Shown here: one piece after another, positions 1 to 11,208 of the stretch
How the letters are laid out: each line of letters opens with the position of its first letter
Numbering within the stretch: position 1 is the stretch's first letter
Assembly (NCBI GenBank): GCA_015832175.1
Contig: WJXW01000017.1
Location: forward strand, 1,256,979-1,320,978
From: Paraphaeosphaeria minitans
Taxonomy: Eukaryota; Ascomycota; Dothideomycetes; Pleosporales; Didymosphaeriaceae
Direction of reading: 5' to 3'
Length of the DNA stretch: 64,000 bases
Program-made: the position numbers and the translations under genes
Notes under the pieces: model-generated
What the model saw: only the letters and a program-made list of their open reading frames with translations
Database searches by the model: none
Told to the model about the DNA's origin: nothing

Positions 1-416
1 CCACGCCGGCACCATCGGCCTCTTCGACGACGAAGACGAGCCCGAAGCCACCGCCCTCCGCAACACCGGCCGCGCCGCTCTCGTAGAACCGAGACATGCT
101 AAGCCAGCCGCTCTACCCCCGAGACCCAGCTTATGGCACGTCCACCCAGCGCGTGCGTCGGCAGGAAAGCCATGATGAAGGTGCGCATGGAAATGCAGAG
201 GCAGAGGTAGATGCGACAGCAGGGGAGAGGGGGCGCGGTACGGAGATGAGCTTGTACGACGCCGGCGAGGTGGATTGGGAGGTGGGTTCGCCGTTCTGTG
301 ACGAGCTGGGGCTGGTGAGGATCAGGTCGCGGGATGGGCGGGATGGGCGGGATGGGCGGGTCGTGTTTCGGAGTCAGATACGGAGGGATGGGTCCATGTG
401 CGGGAATGTGTGGTAG
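1..416 (+). CDS. 3' end of an unidentified plus-strand gene (partial)
   Basis: The window opens inside a gene. From base 2 the frame reads an acidic then Pro-rich tail (GLFDDEDEPEATALRN near its start) with C-biased third positions typical of coding sequence here, and stops at TGA 173-175. A second open frame (to the stop at 414-416) also looks coding from about 140 on: it contains SLYDAGEVDWEVGSPFCDE and an in-frame Asp-Gly-Arg repeat. Either the first frame holds the true C-terminus, or an intron or frameshift I cannot place joins the two. I do not recognise the protein. Confidence 0.45.
331..360. repeat. 9-bp tandem repeat GGGATGGGC x3
   Basis: Three perfect GGGATGGGC units followed by GGG. 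In the frame that stops at 416 the unit encodes Asp-Gly-Arg, so copy changes would not shift that frame. Confidence 0.9.
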
Positions 417-570
417 GTAATTCCACAGCTCATCTTGTCATGACTACAGACGATGGCACACGGCATGGTGTGCGGCAGGGCAGGTAGATGGTGGAAACGG
501 CATTGCTGAGGCATGTACAACGATCGTCGAGAGCGTTGAAGCTAGGTAGGTAGCCCCCCGCGGCGTTTTG

Positions 571-602
571 TAGGTAGGTAGGTAGGTAGGTAGGTAGGTA
601 GG
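571..602. repeat. (TAGG)8 microsatellite
   Basis: Eight uninterrupted TAGG units lie just downstream of the MFS gene's stop codon, with a shorter TAGG run around 543-552. It is not telomeric (TTAGGG). The rest of 417-703 holds nothing else I recognise. Confidence 0.95.
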
Positions 603-703
603 AAATGCAAGCCCGCATGAACTCCACCATACCTGCCAGAACTCCACCTGCCACAACATAACCCTCCCTAACACTTCCTCGGAATTACAACCTCTCCTCC
701 CCC

Positions 704-2490
704 TCACGCCCTCCACCGGAAACTCGGATGCTTCCAGTCCAGATCCTGCTGCTGCTGCTGCGTCAAGCCCGCCAACGCCTCGTCCACACCCGCGCTCCTC
801 GCCTCCCTCTTCCTGTTGTCCCACCGCATCCAGAACAGCAAGCTCGTGCTCAGCAGCAGTATGCAGCTGCTCGTCGCCAGATTCAGCCCGTTCCCAATGT
901 GATAGTTGGGCTTGTCGAAGGGCAAAAAGCTCCACGTGGAGATCAGGCCGCCGATGTTGCCCAGCATGACGTTGGTCCCGATGGCGCTCGCGCGGGCCGT
1001 GTCGGACACGACGTTGGCCGAGACCTGGGCGTTGCACAGCGCGCCAAAGGCAAAGGCACCCGATGCGATGAGGAAGGTTGCGCCGTAGCGCGTCTGCGCG
1101 TCCGAGGAGGCTAGGAACATGATGTAGCCGATCATGATGAGTGGCGCGGAGAAGACGAAGAAGACGAGCCGTCGGTCGAAGCGCCAGGACAGGAAGGGGA
1201 AGACGAGTGTGAAGAAGCCGCCGACGACGTAGGGTGGGACCGTGTGCAGTTGTTGCGAAATGACGGTGTTTGTGGGGTAGATTGTTTGGACGATGGTGGG
1301 GGCGAAGAAGGCGAGGCCTTGGACGGTGATGTTGTCTGTTGCGCGTGTGGGTCAGCTGGTGGGCAGGCATGTGAAGGTGGGATATGGAGAGGGGGGCTTA
1401 CTGAGGAGGAAGATGAAGGAGGTAGTCAGCGTGACGGGACTCAGGATGCCGCGCAGCGTCTTTGTCTTGTCGATGCGATCCAGCACCTCTGTCGTCCCTA
1501 CGCGCTCCGACTTGACTCTCGCATGCGCCATATCCTTCTCCTCCTGCGTCAACCAGCGTGCCGTCTCGGGGCGGTCCGTCAGCGTGAAGAAGGCAATCAG
1601 CGAAAGCCCACATGTGATGATGCCCTCAATCGCAAAGATCATGCGCCAACTGTGAAGGCTCCCGAAGCTGTTGAGTTTCAGGATGGCGCTGGCGAGCAGC
1701 CCGCCAAACGCGCCGGCCAGAGGCGCCATGACGATGTACAGACTCAGGCGGAAGGCGAGCTCACTCCGGCGGTACCAGCGCGACATGTAGTAGGCGATGC
1801 CCGGCAGCATGCCGGCCTCGAAGACGCCGAGCAGGAAGCGCACTCCGCAGATGGCTGCCTTTGAATGCACGAAGGCAGTGCCGAGCGAGCAGATGCCGAA
1901 GCCCAGGGAGATGGCGGGGATGAACCATCCGGGGCCGAGCCACTTGCAGGCCATGTTACTCGGGATCTCGAAGACGATGTAGCTGATGTAGAAAATCGAG
2001 AGCACCATGTTGTAGTCGTACCCGGTCATTCCGAGGTCCTTTTCCAGGCCGGCGATTTTGGCATTTCCCTAGCGAGGTCAGTGTGAGCAAGATGGGTGAG
2101 CGGGACCGTGGAGATGTCTGAGCGAGGCGAGAACGAAGGCTACGAAGTCTTTTCGTCAAGCAGAAAGACAGATGCACGTCGTACCCAGTGCTGTACTCAC
2201 GACGTTTGCTCTGTCAATGAAGCAGAAGAGGTACAGCAAAGCCACGGTAGGCACAATATATAGGTCGATCTTCCACCTGAGACGAGACTCAGCCTTGGGA
2301 TCGAACTGGACGAGAGAGTGGCCGTATCTAGCAAACACCTTGTCAGCGCGTGTACCTATCCAACGCAAAGGAAGCCGGCTTACATGTCGGTCGCAACCTG
2401 GCCCCTCTCCGCAATCTGTCTCGCATCTCCCCCCTTGAGATGATCGAGATGGCCCGCCCCCATCTTCTCATCCACAGCCGCAGAAGTCAT
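704..2490 (-). CDS. MFS transporter, allantoate/nicotinate permease (ACS) type
   Basis: A plasma-membrane carrier of roughly 510 residues in four exons. Exon 1 (2490 to about 2384) encodes a hydrophilic N-terminus from MTSAAVDEKMG; the next exon begins at YGHSLVQFDPK. Family marks are WKIDLYIVPTVALLYLFCF in helix 1 and DRANVGNAKI across an intron, the loop typical of the anion:cation symporter (Dal5/Tna1-like) branch. The third exon carries FEIPSN and GVFEAGMLPG. The intron 1336-1401 (GTAAGC...CAG) splices FIFLL to NNITVQGLAFF. The last exon carries the remaining helices and ends HPSFRWRA before TGA at 704-706. By family, substrates are small organic anions (allantoate, nicotinate, related acids); the substrate here is unknown. 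No regulatory site was recognised. Confidence 0.9.
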
Positions 2491-3107
2491 GATGCTCAAA
2501 GGCGTGATAGTCCTGAACTTGTAAGACAAGCAACACACCGCGCACCGTACGTACGGCAGACTCAGCAGTCGGCAAGCCTTTTATACAAGCACGTCCACGG
2601 ATAGCACACCGTCGCCCCCGCCCACACATCCCACACATCCCTACCGCCAAGCACGCCCTTGACACAATGCGTCCCCACCGCCGGGCCTTGGCAGCCGCCC
2701 CCGCGCCAACCAAAACCTGGGGAGGCGGGCGCTAACCCCAGGTTCGCCGGCGTGCATTGGCATTTCGGGCAACTGCACCGCGGGACGCACGCGCGGCTTG
2801 TGCTGCACGCGAGACGGGCGACAGCGACGACGACGACGACCCTCGCAGCGTTGCCGTTGTGCGATTCCGGGGATAAACTACCGCTCCAGAGATACTGCCG
2901 TAGACTACCCCGCAGCCGCTGGACTCGCGAACTCGCGCCTTGGAAGCAACAAGCAGGACGCAGTCCACCCCCGGATGTTTCTTTACCCGCCTCCATGCCA
3001 TCCCAACAGTCCGTCAGGCAAAACCAAAATCAATTTCAAACCAAAGGTATCCTTCCCATTCCGAAAACGCCATGTACCCCTCGATCCCTACCATGTCGCT
3101 GACGGAA
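2491..3107. other. Intergenic, MFS promoter side
   Basis: This lies upstream of the minus-strand MFS gene and downstream of the next minus-strand gene. It is GC-rich with several short open frames on both strands, none with recognisable content or convincing splice structure. A (GAC)n-like stretch occurs near 2826-2841. Confidence 0.6.
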
Positions 3108-4421
3108 TCACGGCTGCACCTGGCTCACGTGCCCGCCCTGCCCAAGCCCGCCCCAATCGCTCTCGTCATCGCTGCCCACGTCTGTCCAGCTCGACGGCGT
3201 CATGATGCCCCTGTTCTCGCCCACCTCGCTGAACCCGGCCTCCGTGAAGCCGGACTCTGAGAAGGTGTCAGACCGCGCGTCGTGGTCGGAGTCGTTCTGC
3301 ATGCTCAAGATGCTCAAGTCGTCGGCCTGGCTGCCGACTAAAGATGCCCCTGCGAGGAAGCCGGAGCGGTCGGAACGCGGCGTGAGGGTGCCCGTGGATA
3401 TGACCTCTGCTTCGTCATCCGGGTGAGCTTCCTGAACCTCAGAGGCAAAGGAGGAGAAGGATTGCGCGGCTTGGTCACCAGCTTCCGAGGCAGGAATTGA
3501 CGCGGTCTGAGGGTCCTCAGGGTGTAGGTAGACCGATTCGGGGTTAACGTCAATGAGCTGGGCTGTAGTAGGCGAGGCAACGGGTTCGGCTTCAACGGTG
3601 GCAGAGCTTGCGCGGGTATCGGGTTCGGTGTAGAGGAACGGGTTTGGCGATTGTGCCTCCTCCTCGTCGCGGTCGAAGAGAACGTGGTCGTCGGAGAAGG
3701 GGTTCACCACAGCGGCTGCAGCGACAGAGCCAGCGGCGAAGCCAGCCGCCCCACGGTGTCGGGGTCCACTGCTGGAAGCGTCGATGCCGGTGGCGTTTTG
3801 AGCGGCTGAAGTGTCTTTCTTGAGCATGCCACTACTGCCGACAAGATCGTCGAAGCTCTTCTGGCTCGCGTTTGTCCTCGTGCGCTGTTGTCGCTCCGTC
3901 AACCCGTCCATTTCCTCTCCGATGCGTGCAAGCTCGTCCAGATCAACGGCGATGCCCTCCTCTCGTGCACGCCTGATCAGGTCGTTGCGATTCTTCCTAA
4001 TGATTTCCTCCCTCTGGCGACGCTTGCGTTCGTCGAAGTCGTCTGACGATTCGGACGGGCGGCGGGGCTGTATCTCGTCGCCGAGCGAGTGCAGCGCTAC
4101 GGCAATCTTGCGGCGGGACTGGTCGACCCACTGTCGCACTTGGGGGGACTCATAAATGGCGATTCCGGCGGCGACAAGGACCGAGGCGGCGATTATGAGA
4201 CCTGTGGAGAATGCCTAGTTAGACCTCTGTAGTGCATGATGAGCGTGAGAGATAGGAGAAGCCGAACGAGCCCTGGAGCCGGGTCCTGCGAGCAGGTTGG
4301 CACGGGTAATGAAACAAAAGAGACACGGGAAGCAATCAGAAGGTCGTGTAAGGCAGAGCGTGGTGTCGCGGCACAGCAGCGAGGCTTCGGTGGGCTTACC
4401 TTTGGCTAGTGGCGCAGGCAT
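3108..4421 (-). CDS. Membrane-anchored, largely disordered protein with C-terminal Atg8-binding-like motif
   Basis: Two exons: 4421-4400 (MPAPLAK plus a split Gly codon) and 4201-3108, joined over the intron 4202-4399; 371 residues. Residues about 8-25 form one hydrophobic helix (GLIIAASVLVAAGIAIY), followed by a basic Ser/Arg-rich stretch, a charged helix with ERKRRQREEIIRKNRNDL, then a long acidic Ser/Pro-rich tail that is probably disordered. The tail ends near SDDESDWGGLG, which fits the W-x-x-L Atg8-interacting motif preceded by acidic residues. It resembles conserved hypothetical proteins of related fungi, but I know no assigned function. An upstream in-frame ATG exists at 4571; I chose 4421 because it sits directly before the membrane segment. 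A role as a selective-autophagy receptor is inference only. Confidence 0.8.
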
Positions 4422-4824
4422 CGGGACGGGCTGCTCTGGTGATGACTTGGACGGTGAAGGGGTGTATTGACGAATGTCGCTGCAGTAGCAATAATAGAGG
4501 GGGCTTCTAGGTAAACAGTATTTTATAGGACAGCCTGAAGGCTTCAACAAGGAGTAAGCAGGCGCGCTCAAGGCAGTGTCGTCGTAAGTGTTAGACTAGG
4601 TATCTAACGCCACCCACCTAATAAAGTCCGAGCGCAAGTCGTCCAACATGGGTCGACGCGGGGCTTTCGGTCACCGGCCCGCGCTGTGCCTGTGCCTGTG
4701 GAGACAATGGGTTCTGGTCGACGAATTCTATATTCATGTCTATGCACAAATCTCATCTACACGCTAAATGCAGATTTTGCCTTTCTATGATGAAGCCCGA
4801 ATGGTGTACAAGTGAGAAATATAA
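4422..4824. other. Intergenic / promoter of the membrane-anchored protein gene
   Basis: This stretch lies between the start of the 3108-4421 gene and the stop of the next minus-strand gene. It holds an open frame in phase with the downstream start (from 4571), more likely 5' leader than coding. Nothing else was recognised. Confidence 0.5.
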
Positions 4825-6653
4825 TCATGCTTGGTGGTCCTCCAGCTCCTCAGCCGTGCGCTTCGCCGACTCGGTCTGTATGGCCCACAGGCACGCAACA
4901 ATGCCCAAGGCGCTCGAGACCAAAGTCACGTAGTACGCCGCCTTGTAGCATACGATGCCTTCGTCGCAGTTGAACTCACCACCAACCTGAACTTCAGAGT
5001 GCGAGTCGTATACCGCACCGTAAAACAAGTTGAAGATGTTCCCGCTCACAACAGGTGCGAGCGTCATGACGCCCCAGTTGACTGCAAAATTGTCGGGACC
5101 AAACGCATCGACCACCACGGCTGGAAGCACGCCGAAAAGAATGCCGTATGCGAGCCCACAGAGTCCAGACACCGCCCACAAGTGGTTGGGATTCTCGATC
5201 CGCGTGGCGCAGACTTGGGCAATCACAAACACCGTAGCCGCTACCACCACGCACCAGAAGCGAGACCCGCCCAGTCGCTTCACAATCACATCGGACCCAA
5301 TGCCCGATAACAAACGCCCTGAGAAAGAGCCCAGCGAGATGATGGAGACGTGCCAGAGTTGGCGGTGAGCAACAAAGTCTTTGCTGGCGGTGGGGTCCCA
5401 GTGGTTCCAGAGTGCTTGCGCGTCGTGCCCAATATTGCTGCTACCGTTAGTAACCCATACACAGCCACCTTCAAAACACTCACTTGATTGTCATCAATCC
5501 CACTCCAGTCAGCAGCCCCATGATGACCCAAATCTGCCAGAACTCGAACTTGTATAGCAACGCCAACCCGGTAACATCTAGACAGTGTGAGTGATTCGAT
5601 TTCCCACTGCGTCTACTAGCTGCATCGTCCTCTGGAATTATATCGCCAGGTCCGGACAGGAGGGAGGAGATTTCATCTGAATCGTCATCCCGTTCGTCAT
5701 TGTCTGGTTGAAACGGTTGGCAAAGACAAGGGGCGCTTGAAAGTGGAAAGAAAGGCATTGCTTACTAGGCTCCATGTGTGGTATTGAAGTGCCGCTGTAC
5801 CGGCTGCTGTGCTTGCTTCCGTTCGACCTGGTTTGATGGAGGACATTAGAGTTGCGGCGGGTGCGCTCATTGGTGGGCAGAACAGCATAGCCTGTGCCGG
5901 TCCTGTGGTCGACAACGTGGAGGAACGGCAACGCAGCCAACACGACCATTGACGTTCCAAAAGAGAGAAACGCGAGCAGGCTAGAAGTGTTGCCAGGAAA
6001 CGCTATGCCGGCAATGAATGTGTAGAAGAAGGCGCTCAAGCCGAATGCCGCAAGCGGGAAGGCTGTCGCCGTGCCTCTGTGGGTTGGCCAATTGAGGGTG
6101 GCCACCTTCATGGCGGCTTGAAATGCAGCGCAACTCCCCACGCCACTGAGAAACGAGCAGAAAGAGAGGAGTGCTACGCTCATGGAGCCAGCTCCGTCGT
6201 CATAAGCTTCAGCTGTCAGCTTCGGACTTGACCCCGCCAGCAGCCAACATACCGAAGCGAATTGGATAGTATCCTCCGAATAGGGAGAAGACTCCAATCA
6301 ACGCAGCAAGACGAGGGCTCTTCCTGTCTGTAATCATGCCTACTGGTATGCCTGCAGCATACATGCCCATGTTCCCGGCGGTTCCCTGACAACGTCGTCA
6401 GCCGGAGTTTTCATATTCATGCACGAGGATCGTACAATGATGTTGCTCTGCGTGGTGGAGAGCTGGAGCTTTTCGGCGAACTGCGGTGCCCATGCGGAAT
6501 AGGCATACTGGTACGCGTCAGCTCTGGATACAAGTAGTTGCGATCCGGTATGCGCAAACATACATTCGTTCCACATGCCAGAGCGATGGCGGTAGCTGCG
6601 ACGACGGAAACTACCCGCGTCTTTTGATGTGTCGGCTTCTCTGTGACGGCCAT
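4825..6653 (-). CDS. MFS transporter, Mch1/nodulin-like (NFD4-type) family
   Basis: A multi-exon 12-helix carrier reading from the minus strand. Exon 1 (6653-6564) starts MAVTEKPTHQKTRVVSVVAA; exon 2 (6507-6436) holds YAYSAWAPQFAEKLQLSTTQ; exon 3 from 6385 holds GTAGNMGMYAAGIPVGMITD. This TM1-TM2 pattern (GTNYAYSAWAPQFAE, PVGMITD) is characteristic of the Mch1/nodulin-like group. Later segments include GAGSMSVALLSFCSFLSGVG, the NWPTHRGTATAFPLAAFGLS helix, a central hydrophilic loop with DNDERDDDSDE, and RLLSGIGSDVIVKRLGG. The stop is TGA at 4825-4827. The intron after exon 3 is unusually short (about 40-46 nt) and its acceptor is uncertain; the acceptor at 6207 gives the better family match. 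The substrate is unknown; in yeast this group is related to monocarboxylate-permease homologues of the vacuole. Confidence 0.88.
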
Positions 6654-7062
6654 TGCGCTCAGTGTGAGCAGACGGAGGGTTTGGTTATCGCGATATCATC
6701 AGGGTAAGGAGCTGGAGTGGGGAACAATCTCGCAGGATGTCCCGTTCGGGGGCAGATAAGGGACCGAGTATGATGGGTGAAATCTACGGACAGATGGACA
6801 GAGGGAAGACGAAGGAAAAGCAAGTGAATGTACAGAACAAGAAACCAGAAATTACAGAATTCACGATGCAATGCGAGAATCAAAAGGCGCAACGTTGGAA
6901 CTCGGGGGGTGCATCCGATCGGAGATAAGCAGACCCTCAGCTTAAGCGTGCCAAGCCACGACTCAATGTGCAGTGCATGTGCCTGCGTCACAGTGCGCGG
7001 ACTTGACGCCTTACCCTCACCCTCACCCTCATCACGACACACAACACCACGGCATCGCAACC
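6654..7062. promoter_or_regulatory. Bidirectional promoter between MFS and SERINC genes
   Basis: The flanking genes are transcribed away from each other from this 409-bp gap. The side next to the plus-strand gene holds a pyrimidine-rich run (CCTCACCCTCACCCTCATC around 7013-7033) and an A/C-rich leader before the ATG, a common core-promoter style in filamentous fungi. No specific factor site was recognised. Confidence 0.55.
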
Positions 7063-8614
7063 ATGGGCGCATTGCTGTCGATCCCGATGCTGGCCTTGCC
7101 GAGCATCGGCTCTGTGAGTTTCGCGCGCTCTCCGTCGTCGCACCACTGACGTGCCCAGCTCTGGGGGGTTGCCGCCTCATGCTGTGGAGCAGCTACCTGC
7201 AGCGCCGTCTTTGGCTCCTGCGGTGGGAAGTGTGGAAACAGTATTGCTACACGAATCGCATACGCCCTCATCCTTCTCTTCAACTCGATCGTATCATGGA
7301 TCATGCTCACCGACTGGGCCATGAAGAAGCTCTCACACCTCACCCTGGACTACGTCGACATCAAGTGCCACGGCGAGCAATGCTACGGATACGTCGCCGT
7401 GCAGCGCATCAACTTTGCGCTCGGCTTCTTCCACGTCATAATGGCCATGATGCTCATCGGCGTGCGGAGCTCCAAGGACGGCCGCGCGCCCATCCAGAAC
7501 GGCTTCTGGGGTCCCAAGATCATCGCCTGGCTGGCAATGGTGGTCCTGACCTTCTTCATTCCAAACTCCTTCTTCATCGTCTGGGGCAACTACTTTGCCA
7601 TGATTGGTGCCTGCCTCTTCCTCCTCATCGGCTTGATCCTGCTCGTCGACCTTGCGCATAACTGGGCCGAGTACTGCCAAGAGAAGATCGAGGTCACAGA
7701 GTCTAGAGTGTGGACCGGGATGCTCGTAGGATCGGCGCTGTTAATGTATCTGTCTTCATTCGCTATGACTGTGGTCATGTACATCTACTTTGCCAGAAGC
7801 GGATGCGGCATGAACCAGGCTGCCATCACCGTGAGTACAACCCCACTCTGGAAGACGCGCGTGCTAACAGTCCTAGATTAACCTGATCTTGTTGCTCTTG
7901 TCGTCCATCGTCTCGATTCACCCAGCCGTCCAGAATGTCAACCCCCGCGCCGGGCTCGCTCAGTCGGCGATTGTCGCCATCTACTGCACATACCTGACCA
8001 TGTCTGCGGTCGGCATGGAACCCGACGATCACCAATGCAACCCGCTCATCCGCGCTCGCGGGACTCGCAAAGCAACAATCATAATCGGCGCCATTGTGAC
8101 GTTTGTAACCGTTGCCTACACCACGACACGTGCGGCTACCTACGGCCTGGCGCTTGGCGCCCAAGGCAACTCCTACGGAAACGGATACACTCAAGTAGGA
8201 ACCGAAGACTACGAACACGGTCTCGTGACCCAGCAGCCCGAATCACGCCGTGAGATGCGTGCTGCCGCTCTCCGTGCCGCTGTTGAATCCGGCTCCCTCC
8301 CCGCGTCCGCGCTCGACGAGTCAGACAGTGAAGATGAGGACGAGGGACCTTCCAAGGCCCCACGGGACGACGAGCGCAATGCCACCCAGTACAACTACAC
8401 TCTTTTCCACGTGATTTTTCTCCTCAGCACGACTTGGGTTGCCACGCTTCTGACGACCAACTTTGATGAGAAAGACATGCAGAACGACTTTGTACCCGTC
8501 GGCAGGACATACTGGGCGAGTTGGGCGAAGATCATCAGTGCCTGGGTCTGCTACGGAATCTATACGTGGAGTTTGGTGGCTCCACTTGTTCTGCCTGAAC
8601 GGTTTGATTACTAG
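7063..8614 (+). CDS. TMS1: Serine incorporator (SERINC/TMS1 family) membrane protein
   Basis: Three exons, 7063-7113, 7159-7830 and 7877-8614, encode 486 residues. Exon 1 gives MGALLSIPMLALPSIGS. Exon 2 opens with the Cys-rich family signature (ASCCGAATCSAVFGSCGGKC) and continues with RIAYALILLFNSIVSWIML. About ten hydrophobic helices follow, with the conserved HNWAEYCQEKIE loop and, in exon 3, AIYCTYLTMSAVGMEPD. An acidic cytosolic loop (SDSEDEDEGPSK) precedes the last two helices and the conserved FHVIFLLSTTWVATLLTTNF. SERINC proteins sit in the endomembrane system and plasma membrane; they have been linked to serine-lipid synthesis and lipid scrambling. Both introns are about 45 nt with clean GTGAGT donors. 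Confidence 0.96.
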
Positions 8615-9131
8615 CATCGGGATGTGGAATTCATGTATGGCGTGGCATTGTAATGTATCGTTTTGACGTTACTCTTGCGTTTGGCTTTTCTCTTGTCTTT
8701 GTAATGTTGTAGGTGCGAAACCCTTCGCTAGAAGCATATACCCAATAATGACCTGTTTCCGTAAACACCCTGACGTAGGTGACGTACCATGTATGGCAGA
8801 CACAATTACAGCTCGACACTTGGAGGAGGACTCGTGAGACGATGATAGCGTTTATGATACATCCAATCGGGGTTAGTTTAACGGCCGTCGCATTGACGGA
8901 GATGCTGCCCCCGCAAAGGCGGAGGTGGAGCTCTGTGCCTCGGCTCACTTCGGGTTGAAGATAGGTAGGTAGCTTTCCGTGTATGCGAACATCATAAATC
9001 TCAAGAGCTACATGACATAAGTAAACCTAACCACAGACGTCTATCCCATAATAACTCTCATATTAACCACCTAAGCATAGACGGATAACCCTTATCTCGA
9101 AGCAGAGCTCCAGTTCAGCCTCGTCTCCACA
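8615..9131. other. Intergenic, head of MDR gene
   Basis: This is the 3' flank of SERINC and the promoter of the oxidoreductase gene. It contains AT-richer sequence from 8960 on and a short TAGG run near 8961. I looked for a tRNA because of the stem-like GC-rich piece at 8880-8945 but found no B-box. Confidence 0.5.
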
Positions 9132-10326
9132 ATGCCCTCCGCAATCGCCATCAAACAAGTCCCCGGCAAACCAGGCCAAGTCTACTACCCCCTCGAGAAA
9201 ATCACAATCCCCGAGCCAAAACCCTCAGAAAACGAGGTCTGTCATCCCCAGACCATCCCTCCGGCAACCTTACTGACCTCCCCACAGGTTGTCATATCCC
9301 TCACCGCCGCCGCCCTCAACCACCGCGACCTCTTCATCCGCCAACACCTCTACCCAGGCACCACCTTCGGCGTGCCCCTCCTCGCCGACGGCGTCGGCCT
9401 CGTTTCACAGACTGGCTCCTCCCCCGCAGCTCAGAGATGGAACGGAAAGCGCGTCCTCCTGAACCCCGGGACGGGCTGGAAAGACTCCCCCGATGGCCCC
9501 GAGCACCCCAAAGGCTACGCCATCATGGGCGGTACGAAATTCAATCCCGTGGGCACCCTCGCCGACGTCGCAACGCTGGATGCGGGCGAGCTGGAGGCGT
9601 GTCCGGAGCATCTGAGCGACGAGGAGGCCGCCGCGCTGTCGCTCACGGGGTTGACGGCGTGGCGCGCGTTCTTCGTCAAGAGCGCCAATGCGCTGCCGGG
9701 GAGGAATATCCTTGTGACGGGGATTGGGGGCGGGGTGGCGTTGATGGTGCTGCTGTTTGGGGTGGCGCAGGGGTGTAACGTTTATGTGAGCAGTGGGGAT
9801 CAGACCAAGATCGATAAGGCGATGAAGCTGGGTGCGAAGGGTGGCGTTAGCTACAAGGAGGAGGGATGGGAGAAGAAGCTCAGGGCGAGTCTGCCCAAGG
9901 ATAGGCCGTTTTTCGATGCGATTGTGGACGGCGCGGGTGGGGATATCGTGGCGAAGGGGACGAAGCTATTGAAGGTGTGATGCTGGGATGTTCTACCGCT
10001 GAAGGGATACCTAGTGCTAACGCTGTGCTTAGGCCGGAGGTGTCATCTCCGTCTACGGCATGACCGTCTCTCCGAAAATGCCCTTCCTCATGACGGCCGT
10101 GCTCAGCAACATCGAGGTGCGTGGCTCGACTATGGGGTCGCGGAAGGAGTTCGCGGATATGGTGCAGTTTGTGCGCGAGAAGAAGATTAGGCCTATTGTC
10201 AGCAGGAGCGTTCATGGTATGGATATTGGGCAGTTGAATGGACTCTTCGAGGATATGAAGAACGCAACGCAGTTTGGGAAGTTGGTGGTCACGCTTGGCG
10301 ACAAGGGGAAGGCGAGTAAGCTGTAG
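9132..10326 (+). CDS. Zinc-independent MDR-superfamily (quinone/enoyl reductase-like) oxidoreductase
   Basis: Three exons (9132-9236, 9288-9974, 10033-10326) give 361 residues. The N-terminal GroES-like half has AALNHRDLFIRQ, a typical MDR motif, but lacks the GHE zinc motif, having LLADGVG instead. The cofactor half shows LTAWRAFF and the Rossmann turn NILVTGIGGGVALMVL, then DAIVDGAGG and GGVISVYGMT. This points to an NADP(H)-dependent quinone oxidoreductase or alcohol-dehydrogenase-like enzyme (YogA-like) acting on an unknown carbonyl or enone. The start has an ACAATG context. Intron 1 joins NEV to VISLTAA. The gene stands alone. Confidence 0.92.
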
Positions 10327-11208
10327 TGGTGCTGGAGGTATTGGAGCATGGTCCAGAATCCGAGCCAGTTCATGTGTAGATATAGGCACGAATGAAAGAA
10401 AAGGAAACACTGTGAGTGTTTACCAGCAACAAGCTGTAGACGACGTGTGCAGAGGAAGCCAAGGTATGGTGACAACAGGCAGGTGCGTTCGGCGACATGG
10501 ATGAGTCCTTCAAAGCCCTTCTCGTTGACACCCATTGGGACTACATGCTCTGGCCAGCACGACTCGCGTCCTCATCACGACCGCAGGCCCCTTCCACCGT
10601 CATGGAAGGATTCCGGATACGGGGTTGGTGTATCGTTCGTGGAGTCTGATGGGATATGGGGGGGCGTTTGGATATTTCACGGGTAGGATAGCTGCGAATC
10701 GTATCTCGTGTCTCTTTGACATGCTGGGTTGATAGTGAGCTTTCCTGATATTGCTGGTTTCGCCTTTGACAAAGGTACTCACGAGTGTTTTACCGTCTTC
10801 GAAAAAGTAGGTGAAAGCGCCTTCCTTGCCCTTGGATGAGCTTGTTGGCCTTTTTGGATAGAGCCAAAGCAGACGATCATACTGCCTGGGAGACTGTAGC
10901 GCGCCGAGTAACTCAGCTCCCAGAAAGGCGTTTGTGAGATGGAGTTCTCAGGAGAAATCATCATGTACTCTCTGTCGGCGTTTTGTCGTGGTTGCAATTG
11001 AGGCGTCGGCATTTGCCCTCCTACCTATTGCATGCTCGTGCCGACAGAAGCCGTGCACGTGAACAACGTCCCTCACCAGCTTAGCGTGCCTTCCAACTCG
11101 ACAGAGTAAGAAGGCGTGTCCCCTCTCACCTAAAATTTAGCCGTGTGAGCTGTCTTCACGCAAACACCTTCGCTGTTGTAGTTTTGACCGCTCGAGAAGG
11201 ACCTCACT
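10327..11208. other. Intergenic with possible gene debris
   Basis: No intact gene was found. Two stretches look like decayed coding sequence: a plus-strand piece at 10535-10640 (listed separately) and a minus-strand piece around 10780-10990, which reads FWELSYSARYSLPGS and then, in another frame, AFTYFFEDGKT before a GTGAGT-like donor. The second piece could belong to a decayed or unpredicted minus-strand gene that I cannot name. Confidence 0.45.
10535..10640 (+). pseudogene. Possible relic of a saccharopine-dehydrogenase-like oxidoreductase
   Basis: One short frame reads ASTTRVLITTAGPFHRHG. It resembles the conserved 'A..TRV..N.VGPY..YG' stretch of fungal saccharopine-dehydrogenase-like (trans-acting enoyl reductase) proteins. 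Nothing recognisable flanks it in frame, so if real it is a small fragment. The match is short and from memory of the family, so confidence is low. Confidence 0.25.

Noticed and set aside
444..1370. Long minus-strand frame rich in Arg and His
   Set aside because: It overlaps the last exon and 3' flank of the MFS gene in another frame; composition is that of an out-of-frame reading of GC-rich coding sequence.
8880..8945. Possible tRNA-like GC-rich stem region
   Set aside because: No B-box (GGTTCGANTCC-like) and no cloverleaf could be built by eye.
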